This document shows, in pieces, positions 12,760 to 21,825 of a stretch of 64,000 nt of DNA (position 1 is its first letter; each line of letters opens with the position of its first letter). The translations under genes were made by a program, and so were the position numbers. The stretch comes from Bactericera cockerelli (taxonomy: Eukaryota; Arthropoda; Insecta; Hemiptera; Triozidae), in NCBI GenBank assembly GCA_024516035.1, contig CM044959.1:29436189-29500188 (forward strand), given 5' to 3'. Below the pieces are notes generated by a model. It was given only the letters and a program-made list of their open reading frames with translations, had not been told where the DNA came from and did not search any database.

Positions 12760-12890
12760 GACCTCAGTAGAGTCAGTATAGCTTGATCGATAAGGAGGCG
12801 GACTTGAGTACCTAACCCGGAGGTCGGTGGTTCAAGTCCCGAGTTAAGTAAAGATTTAGTAAAGCTGGTTTGAGTAATTTGTGATACTTA
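12760..12890 (+). repeat. tRNA-derived SINE, second family
   Basis: An A-box-like TAGCTTGATCGATAAGG and a B box GGTGGTTCAAGTCCC are followed by a body that includes GATTTAGTAAAGC. A clear homologue lies on the minus strand at 32730-32850. This copy carries a small extra AGTCAGTAT after CCTCAGTAG compared with that one. Confidence 0.75.
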
Positions 12891-14168
12891 TCTGATTAAA
12901 ACAACAGTAAAAAAACAATATTTTCTATACCTTATACAGGTAGGTAATAGAAAGTAATAATATATGATGAAGAGACCAGGCTTTAAATAAGAGTGATCCC
13001 TCTTTCTGATCATTTTAGGGGGTGAAAGTTCCTTTCTAACTTTTGTTTCAATAGGTAGTAGGTACCTCTACCTATTGTCGGGTGAAATTTGGCTTTCATG
13101 TTTTGCCAATGCCAATCACTAGGAACTTGTCTCACCTGACAGCTGCTTCTTTTTATTTTCTCTGAAGGTATTGCTTTAAAAAGAAAAGTGTTGGAATACA
13201 CTAAAAACGGATGACCTCTTTAGGCGTTTTACAAATTTTGTATCTAGGTCCTAGGATGTGGAACAGTCCTGCTTTTTCAATTTAATTATTTATTTAGTTC
13301 TTTAGAGGCACTATAGTCTTGTCAAAAGAGGAGTTTTTTCATTACTTTCTATGGATACATTGTTAAAATGTTTTTTTATGAATTCAATAATGAAAAAAAA
13401 TCATTGCATCAATACAGCACAAGTTCTGTATGTAGGGAGACGTCCGTCGTACCGCTTACGCAAGATCACAAGGAAATAAAATTTCTCTCATTCAATTAAA
13501 CTTGTTTGATTATTTTTTTGAATGACAGCAACAAGAAACTGTCGAATTAGTGTACCTACCTTATTGTACAGAGAACTAACATTACTTAATGAGTGACATA
13601 CCTTTCATTCATTGTTCATTTCCGTTGTGTATCCGAAACATTGAGGAATAAATAGACTGGCATCATCATGATGGTTTGTTGTGTGTTGTGGTATTATTAT
13701 TTGCATCGATACAATCAACAACTGATACGTATTACCTACTCCCAATATTTGAAGGCAAGTTCCCCACTGATAGATATGTAACTTGAAGAAAAATAACTAT
13801 AAGTGTTGTGAGGTAGCTTGATGAAGACTATGTATTATCCAGCCATATGATTGAGGTTTTATCTCAACAATAGTAGCTACTGCAGTTTGATGCACTCCCT
13901 GCATACTGCAATTTATTACTGCATATCTGGAGGTAATTACTATTTTTTGAAAAAGTTCTTTTCAACTGATTGTTGGTTGGTAATTTGTAACCTCATTGTT
14001 AGGTAAAGAGGGAATGTGTGTAGAAATTAGATACATACAACTTGTACCATAATAGTAGTATCTACAACTATAATCTATATTTCCAAGTAGGTGTCCTACA
14101 TGGTAGTAGTGCATAGTTCAAATTTAAGTTGATGGCTACGCCCAACATTCCCATGAAGTATTAGCTAG
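12891..14168. other. Intergenic, no gene seen
   Basis: AT-rich sequence up to the assembly gap; nothing recognisable. Confidence 0.45.
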
Positions 14169-14268
14169 NNNNNNNNNNNNNNNNNNNNNNNNNNNNNNNN
14201 NNNNNNNNNNNNNNNNNNNNNNNNNNNNNNNNNNNNNNNNNNNNNNNNNNNNNNNNNNNNNNNNNNNN
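14169..14268. other. Assembly gap (100 N)
   Basis: Exactly 100 N, the usual placeholder for a scaffold gap of unknown size. Confidence 0.99.
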
Positions 14269-15490
14269 TTAAATTTTATAAATTATAATAATAAAAAAAA
14301 ATATTTTTTGGTGGAGCAAGATTCTCTTGAGATTTTTTTGTGGGTATCATCATTTTCCCCATCAGTTTTCTATATACATACTTAACAATATTTTCAATTT
14401 TCTCTGGTGATGCCTCCACTTGTCGTAAGTCATACAAGTGATTGCTTATTTTTACTCATGAGGTATCTGTGGACTCCATGTTTCAAAGTATATGTAGAGT
14501 AGAAAATATTCAGCGTGACTGAATCGAACCCGAGTCACCTGTAGTGTGTGCTATTCACTCAGGTGACTATTTATGAGGAAAAAGTACCAATACCCATAGG
14601 ATCTAAAGTATTCTAAATTTAAAGTTTTAGTAATTGAACGAGTCCTTTAGTTTGACAAAACATGATGTTTTAGTTTTAGGTAACAATAATATTATTATCT
14701 AATACCATCTGACTCAGATGACTGAAGTTTGAACTGGATTCATGCCCAGGCTGTTTTGTAGAGAGAGTTTCTTCTTGGAAATCAACACAGGGATACCCTT
14801 CAAGCATAAGAAAAATGAAGAGAAGCGAATAAAAGTGCAACATAAAATGTTCTTTGTAAGTGTAATAAAACATTTCTGAGTAATAAAGTGGGGAGAAATT
14901 ACATAATAAAGAGGCTGGGTAAACGGGAGAGAGTCAACAGTGGCTGATTTAATTTATTTATTTATTTGCACTTTATTTTTTTTTACAAAACAATCAACAA
15001 TAACAATACCTACAAATAAACAATAAATTTTTTAAAAAAACTTAAAAATATGTACAAAAAATAAATAACTTAATTATTTTTATTTACAATTGTTTTGTAT
15101 CCGGGGCGTAGTTAATGCCTGAGGCATTCTCTGCGACTTAATTAGCCGGATCTACGTTTTGTCTTGGACTCCAGAAAGCTGAAAGTTACACCTACTAGGG
15201 CCGCCGTAAAACATTCTGTACAGATCGATGTAACTGAACTTGAATCGGGTTACAAGAATGACAACCCAATGTTATCAGATTTCAAGAACTTCTTCGAGTT
15301 CTCTCTTGGTTCTAGAATTACTTTTTATCGAAATACCGTATTGAAAAGCTGTAGATCTAATAAAATAACCATTAATCTCATTGGAGTAGCTTTGTGTACA
15401 CTTTTATGATGAAAAAATATAGGTAGGTAAGTAATGATAAAATATATGTAGGTACTTGCACACACCCTTTCAGATCACACACTCAGAATT
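14269..15490. other. Intergenic; tRNA-like scrap near 14505-14575
   Basis: On the minus strand 14505-14575 carries a B-box-like motif (plus strand GAATCGAACCCGAGTC) and an A-box-like stretch, probably a SINE remnant. At 14945-15100 a TTTATTTATTTATTTGCAC-type start and long A/T tracts resemble the 3' end of a reverse-oriented retroelement. The 81-codon frame at 15164 has no recognisable motif. Confidence 0.3.
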
Positions 15491-15641
15491 CAGGCCCGTT
15501 TTACCGAATAGGCACAGTAGGCACGTGCCTAGGGCGCTAGGAATTGGCATTGTTGGGGGGGGGGGGCTATTCAGCTGGCAGACGTATAGAAAGGGGCGCT
15601 ACTCTTCGTTGTGCGCTAGGGCAGGGTGTAAAACGGGCCTG
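15491..15641. mobile_element. hAT-type MITE, 151 bp
   Basis: Perfect 14-bp terminal inverted repeats: CAGGCCCGTTTTAC at the left and GTAAAACGGGCCTG at the right. The insert is flanked by a perfect 8-bp duplication TCAGAATT (15483-15490 and 15642-15649). CAGG...CCTG ends with an 8-bp duplication are the hAT signature. The interior has a G-run at about 15556 and no coding capacity; mobilisation would need a hAT transposase encoded elsewhere. Confidence 0.92.
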
Positions 15642-16484
15642 TCAGAATTTCGACCCGGTCCCTCCTCAATAAGAGGATTGATTCCTTCGACACTGGAAAC
15701 TTAAGCTTTGGGTCGGACTGAAGACATAAAAATGCTGTTTATTTTCTGAGAAGGGGAATTCTGGGTTGAGAAAAATCGATAGAGTAAAAAGAAGTAACCA
15801 TTTTTAAGAGTATACCAGATGAAAGATGACACAACATTTAATTTTAATGTTATGTCACCACTATAATAAATTTATTATAATTATTATGTAAAAATTTCAT
15901 GCGAATGAAAAAAATCTTGGAAAATCAATTTTGAAATGATCAAAGAAAGAAAAGAAAAATGAAAACTAATTAACTTTGTGCTTTGTAGTCACAAATTACC
16001 TGTAAATCAATTCATTTCCATCCGGTGCCCTTGTTATGGATACTATTTTCTCTAGCTGTTAACTGCCCAAAAGTATAAGTACTTGGTTGAGTGGACGGTT
16101 TCTATCTTATTTGCAATATATATATATTATTGTAATGTGTTTGTCTCGATGTGTATCTAATCTAAACATAGGAGATGTGGTGCACAGAAAAGATTGCCGC
16201 AGGCAAAGAAGAAGAACATAATTATATGTATTATTTATTGTATTTATTTTTTATATTTAACATAGGTATCAAGTTTAAATAAGGTCTCGAGTTATGTATG
16301 TCTACTTGCCGGATCTACATACACATATAGATTTTTATCTTGACTACAGTCCGTCGGTTGTGGGAAGTTAGCTCCAATCTTAGTTATACGTCCAGTGAAA
16401 GGGAAATGATTGTACCGATTGTTGAATTTCAGAAATAGACCACTAGCCCAGTATTCGAAAGGTGAAAGATTATGAACATGAAAT

Positions 16485-16806
16485 TCAAATAATATGCGTA
16501 GAGACTATGGACATTTGGGCACCTCGATCATTATTGTTCGCAATAACCACAAATATTAAGAAGAACATTTCCACTTGAAAACCGAACACGGGTGCCAAAA
16601 TTTCTCGGAAAGAAAAATACTGCAGCCCATCCCACATGGCGGGCATATCTTGCACGAGTTGGTGCAATAAACAGCTATTTCTCTTCATCACTCCCGTCGC
16701 CGTCTCCCCGATGAGATTCATGCAAAATTTCAAACACTTCATGTCACTCCGTTTAGATTGGCGGTAAGAAATATGCACGACATTCATGCAATTTTCCACT
16801 TGCTCA
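16485..16806 (-). CDS. Candidate exon, weakly chemoreceptor-like
   Basis: A minus-strand open frame begins right after a splice acceptor-like AAATCACAG (first exon base 16806) and runs about 106 codons. G+C and codon use are higher than in the flanks. The product has C..C spacing (CLKFCMNLIGE), then LLHQLVQD, then FSFREILAPVFGF and a hydrophobic end FFLIFVVIA. This order (Cys, helical segment, LxxFS, PVxF, hydrophobic segment) recalls the region before the last membrane span of insect gustatory receptors, but the hallmark TYLVILxQF is absent and I found no convincing donor or partner exon. It may equally be an unrelated or dead exon. Confidence 0.25.
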
Positions 16807-17055
16807 CTGTGATTTTTTTTTACCTACCTACGTAAGAGCGTGATCGTTAATCCAATTTCAAATGACTTGTGATTTATTCGAGGTGGACACTTCTGCAAGC
16901 AAAGAAACTAAAGAAAGTCAGATTAATGATTCAACATTAATTGTTTACTTTGATTTTAAAAAAAGTCCCTTTGTTCTGAAGTGAGCCAAATGATTTTTAC
17001 AGTTATTAGAGGTGACATTAAAAGTTTAGTATCGATGAAATTATTTGATAGTCTG

Positions 17056-17200
17056 CCCCGGAAGTTCAGTGGATCAGTGGTAAAGGCGACACTCTATGAA
17101 TCCAGAGATTTCAGAGGTCGCGGCTTCGAAACCCAGCCGGGACATGAGTACATGACGGTTATCCTCCCATTTGGGATTATTTTCACCACATAATAATAAG
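17056..17200 (+). repeat. tRNA-like SINE or fragment
   Basis: CCCCGGAAGTTCAGTGGATC and AGTGGTAAAGGCGACAC resemble a tRNA 5' half, and GGCTTCGAAACCC is a B box. AGCCGGGACA follows, with a non-tRNA tail. CCCGG and CCGGG could pair as an acceptor stem, but the insert between the A and B boxes is too long for a standard tRNA. Confidence 0.5.
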
Positions 17201-17774
17201 TCTTGGACTTACTGCTGGAATAATGGGACTTAATAGTCCCAGAATCTACATATTTCCACATCCGACAGCTGAAAAACACTTAGTAGCTAACTTGCTACAT
17301 ATATTACCTACATATAGGTAATATGAACTTCCTCCCAACGTTGAACATAGATATGTCTTCAGCATGGCATTCATTTCTCACATAGCCTCCAGGTATGTCT
17401 GTAGAATGAACTCATTAGTTAGTTATTTCTTTACCCATTATTAAAAATGCACTTACATTAATTATTTAATCCTTGTTCAGATCAACATATGCGTGAGGTC
17501 CTATCTAGACAGATCTTTGCTAACACTAGAATATGCAAAACTGCATTATCACACGAGAAGTAACTAGGAACTAAGGCAGTGCTGCTGTGCCTAGCAAGGA
17601 ACTAGTTCTCAGATGTCTATTCTTAATTTTCTGTATGGCCTATACGTATGTATTGGCATCTGAAAAAAATAGTTGTCATTCTGGGGATTCACCTGTATTC
17701 TCATTCTCAGTAGTATAATACGCTAATGATCAATTAAATTAAGGTGTTATTTCTAATATATGGCTATTAGTATA

Positions 17775-18625
17775 CAGGGTAGGGCAAAAGTCAGGAAACC
17801 CCTGAATAAATTTCGAATGGCTTCTTCGGTAAAATTAAAATTTTGTACGGTAAACCGGGGTAATTAGACTTTCTTTTAGAGTGGGGTCGATTTTTGTTAC
17901 CGGCCCCCATGTCGGGGCAACTTCATTTTTTTAAATACGAACCCCCAACTTGCGATACATTTTTGGAAAGGGTTTTAAACAAGAAATACTTTGGTACAAA
18001 TTTTATTTTTTTAGAATTAAGTGTTTGCATATGGCGTCCAACTTTGTGTATGCAGTAAAGTCTGGAAACTCCTTAATATCTTTCGAAAGGGCTTTCTCAG
18101 TAAATTTAAAATTGTGTTTGTTAATTTGGGGTAGTTAGACCTTTCCAAAAATGTATCGCAAGGTGGGGTTTCGTATTAAAAAAAATAAAGTTGGCCTCCC
18201 TGGAACCCACATGGGGGCCGGTAAAAAAATTCGGTCCCATTCTAAAATAAGGTCTAATTACCAAGGATTACCGTACACAATTTTAAATTTACTGAGAAAG
18301 CCCTTTCGAAAGATATTCAGGGGTTTCCAGACTTTACTGCATACACAAAGTTGGACGCCATATGCAAACACTTAATTCTAAAAAATAAAATTTGCACCGA
18401 AGTATTTCTTGTTTAAAACCCATTCCAAAAATGTATCGCAAGTTGGGGGTTCGTATTTAAAAAAATGAAGTTGCTGGCCTGGCCCCGACATGGGGGCCGG
18501 TAACAAAAATCGACCCCACTCTAAAAGAAGGTCTTATTACCCCGGTTTACCGTACAAAATTTTAATTTTACCGAAGAAGCCATTCGAAAGTTATTCAGGG
18601 GTTTCCAAACTTTTGCCCCACCCTG
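17775..18625. mobile_element. Fold-back (long inverted repeat) element with TA flanks
   Basis: Both ends read CAGGGT(A/G)GGGCAAAAGT inwards and are bordered by TA, as in Tc1/mariner-type MITEs. The two arms, about 360 bp each, are inverted copies of one another along nearly their whole length, so a transcript would fold into a very long hairpin. The central 110 bp is itself another copy of an arm segment (CCAAAAATGTATCGCAAG and ACATGGGGGCCGGTAA), so the element combines inverted and direct repeats. It has no coding capacity; the frames at 17950-18699 are readings of the repeat. Confidence 0.88.
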
Positions 18626-18629
18626 TATT

Positions 18630-20790
18630 CTTACATACCTGCTCAGGAACCCGCTCAAGGAAAGTAAGGATTAACATTAGTAAATTAGGTATGCCCTAAA
18701 TTCCTAATGCTCCTGGTATTTCATTCAGTTCCAGTACTTCTAATGATGGAACATTCTTATTAATATTAATATTATATTCTAATCTATAGTAAAATATTCA
18801 AATAAGGCGAAGAAATTGAAAGTTGAGTTCACTTCACGAATGCTATGCTATATGTCCAGCTGCAAAATTTTAACTATACTATTTAATTGTTTTTTTTTAC
18901 AACATTTTTTTTTTTCTTCTAAAGAACATCTTTTCTAGAAAAGAATGGCTGGGAACCTTGTATGATATTTTTCTTTCTCTCTGAATCTTCAAATCAAGGT
19001 TTTCCTTCTGATTCTGCTAACAAGGATCAGAACAGTATCTATAGCCTAGAGAGTCTAGCTAGATCAATATGTCTTGTCCATGGTGTGGACTGAGCCAACT
19101 TTGGCATATCTTTAGGCGACACCGAGTGTTTCATTAGACCGGTGTATAAAATATTATGCACGAGTTCTCATAAAGTTAATTTTTATTCCATGTGATGAAG
19201 TAGTGTGTGAGCTACGGTCTATGTTGACTCTGTTCTAATGACCTTATATGTATCTATTGAATGTAGAGGTCACATTTAGATTATATTCTGAATGGTCTAC
19301 TGGATTGCTCTATGTCACCATGTCACTGGAATCATCTCGCTCCGCAGCCTCCAGTGCTTCTGATTCTAGGAATCACTGCTTTGATGTACACAAATATTCA
19401 ATTATACATACATAGGGTAAGAAATGTGTTCAAGCTAGGGCCGAACACTGCACAGAGTAGGGCAACCGAGGCAAAGTACGCTGGTCTCTGCCCTCCCTAG
19501 GTGAGCTTGGGCCCCTTTTGTGTACCAACACAAGAGGAGACAAATTGAGGGCTCATAATTGTAGCCATCCTTGGGGACAAGCAGAGCTTTGCACGGCTAT
19601 GAGTGGTTCATGTATCATGCTATGTTGCCGATGGTATCTATTTAATCAATTGGCATCAGGGGATGTAAGAGAATAATGTTTTTTCTGATCGAAATGAGAA
19701 TAATAATTTATTTATGTATAATTATGATTGATTCCCAACTGAAATTAAATATGGAAATATAATTTCTGTTCATAAAACAGATAGGTACTCTTATAAACCA
19801 GCGAAGGATGTTTGACATAAAATGATTGGCGCGCTCTGGATTATCAACGTGGATTCGATGTTACCATCCCTGTGATGCTTTACTCATACCTATTAATTTC
19901 TTTTTATTTTATTACAACCCCTATAGGTATTTCTCAATTTCATAACTTACAATAATTTATCAAGCTTCCTGTCAAGGTGACAGAAGTCAACATTAAGGAA
20001 GAGTTTTGAACATAATGTATTATACCTATATACGTTGTTGAATAAAGAAACATTCTGGACCAATCTCGAAGATACTCCCTAAAACTCTCAAAGAAAGGAT
20101 ACAATTATCGACATTTTTATGGACTCGTATTGTTTCCGTTTCCATTTTTGTACTCATTGTACCAGAATTACCTGAGGCAATTTGCACTCATTATGATAGC
20201 ATGTGTATTTTAGTCTTATTTGAAAGGTGCCCTCAAGGATGGGACGTGTGTGCAGAAATTCCAACACCTAAGGCTCATAGATCAACCTGACGTATCAAAA
20301 TCTAACTGCATGCAACACAATCATGTTTAATGCCGCCTGTAACAATGTGTCAGATGAAACACTGACGTATCGTGGTGCAATAAGAGAAAGACAATGAGTA
20401 AATTGTTGGGATGACAGTATGATGTATGCTCTACATTTAGCCCGGCCTATTAGAACAAGCAACACGAGATGGGACTATATCATAACAACACATACTGAGC
20501 GCAGGACTCTGGTAAAAAATAGAAGCACCGACACACACACACACAAGTCTTAATTACAAATGACTCCTCATTTCCTATTATTTATGTTCGTTTGAAAGAA
20601 GATCCTGGCAGAAAACATTAATTGAGATTTATTTCCAGCCAAGACACTGGAAGTTGCCTGAGTTCTTTCTGAAAGTAATTTGTACTCGCTGGAAATATCT
20701 TGCAAGAAATGAATGAAACGAATGGCTCACATTAACGCTGGGATAATGCCTCTCTTTATGTTGTTTTCATAACACATCCTGGCGAGCGGA
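18630..20790. other. Intergenic, no gene seen
   Basis: Nothing recognisable apart from a short CA-rich run at 20530-20545. Confidence 0.45.
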
Positions 20791-20808
20791 CACGCTGAAA
20801 AAAATTAG
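20791..20808. repeat. Left terminal inverted repeat of the CACTA-like element
   Basis: CACGCTGAAAAAAATTAG; the first six bases are the exact inverse of the right end AGCGTG, then both continue A-rich. Confidence 0.75.
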
Positions 20809-20923
20809 CCAAATTCTGCATGTCAGCATGCAGAATTCTTCATAATATATGGATCTGCACATTCTGCCTGACTGTTTTTTTCATTTTTTTCATAAATGCG
20901 TTTTCATGAATTCATGCTATCTC

Positions 20924-20959
20924 TGACGTCATCAATATTGATCAATATTGATGACGTCA
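20924..20959. promoter_or_regulatory. 36-bp perfect palindrome with two TGACGTCA sites
   Basis: The stretch is identical to its own reverse complement over 36 bp. TGACGTCA (the CREB/ATF site) stands at each end, and ATCAATATTGAT occurs twice in between. The right subterminal region also has ATTGATGACGTCA near 30085, so this motif marks both ends of the element. It may be a transposase or host bZIP binding site; that is inference. Confidence 0.7.
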
Positions 20960-21030
20960 TCAATCTTATGCATACAAGGATGCATAGACTATGCAAACTC
21001 TGCCTAAATGTCACACAGACTGTATGAAAC

Positions 21031-21310
21031 TTCTGCATATTTTATGCATCCCATTCATACATAATTAGCGTGGTGCATTTTCGTTTATGCATATTTCTGC
21101 ATATTTTATGCATCCCTATCATGCATAATTAGCGTGGTGCATTTTCGTTATGCATATTTCTGCATATTTTATGCATCCCTATCATGCATAATTAGCATGG
21201 TGCATTTTCGTTTATGCATATTTCTGCATATTTTATGCATCCCTATCATGCATAATTAGCATGGTGCATTTTCGTTTATGCATATTTCTGCATATTTTAT
21301 GCATCCCCTT
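21031..21310. repeat. Subterminal tandem array, 64-bp unit, about 4.3 copies
   Basis: Successive copies begin TTCTGCATATTTTATGCATC at 21031, 21095, 21158, 21222 and 21286, giving periods of 64, 63, 64 and 64. Each holds CATGCATAATTAGC and GGTGCATTTTCGT. Copies are nearly identical, so amplification is recent. Confidence 0.92.
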
Positions 21311-21340
21311 TATACATAATTGGCATGAACGGTTTTTAGG

Positions 21341-21590
21341 TTCATGCATATTTAGCATGAATGTGTTTTCCTATTCATGCTTATTTAGCATGAGTGTTTC
21401 TTCCTATTCATGCTTATTTAGCATGAGTGTTTCTTCCTATTCATGCTTATTTAGCATGAGTGTTTCTTCCTATTCATGCTTATTAAGCATGAATATTTCT
21501 TACTATTCATGCTTATTAAGCATGAATACTTCTTACTATTCATGCTTATTAAGCATGAATATTTCTTACTATTCATGCATATTTCTGCAT
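21341..21590. repeat. Subterminal tandem array, 33-bp unit of near-palindromes, about 7.5 copies
   Basis: TTCATGC starts at 21341, 21374, 21407, 21440, 21473, 21506, 21539 and 21572. Each unit contains a near-palindrome such as TTCATGCTTATTAAGCATGA, able to form a small hairpin or bind a dimer. The period is a multiple of three and stop-free, giving a false protein with an 11-residue repeat (SMSVSSYSCLF). It is not a CRISPR: there are no unique spacers. Confidence 0.92.
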
Positions 21591-21687
21591 ACCTCACGAA
21601 ACCTCTGAACCTGTATTCTGTTGACTTTAAAAGAAGAAGAATAATAACAGATAATAATTTTGATTAAACAAAATGAAGAGAGTAAGA

Positions 21688-21693
21688 TTTATT
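21688..21693 (-). terminator. Poly(A) signal of the CACTA-like genes
   Basis: AATAAA on the minus strand, about 130 bp after the transposase stop. None was seen between the accessory gene stop and the transposase ATG, so this may serve both. Confidence 0.5.
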
Positions 21694-21825
21694 GAGCGAG
21701 CTTATAATATAGGTATATAAGTATGTAGAACAACAAATTTATGTAGAATAACAAATGATTACAAGTTACTTATGTAGAATAACAAATGATTACAAGTTAC
21801 AAATGATTACAAGTTTAAGATGTAA

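Noticed and set aside
21341..21590. CRISPR-like array
   Set aside because: Contiguous tandem repeats without unique spacers, in a eukaryotic transposon.
21261..21608. 115-aa repeat protein
   Set aside because: A stop-free reading of the 33-bp subterminal array; the 11-residue periodicity is a by-product.
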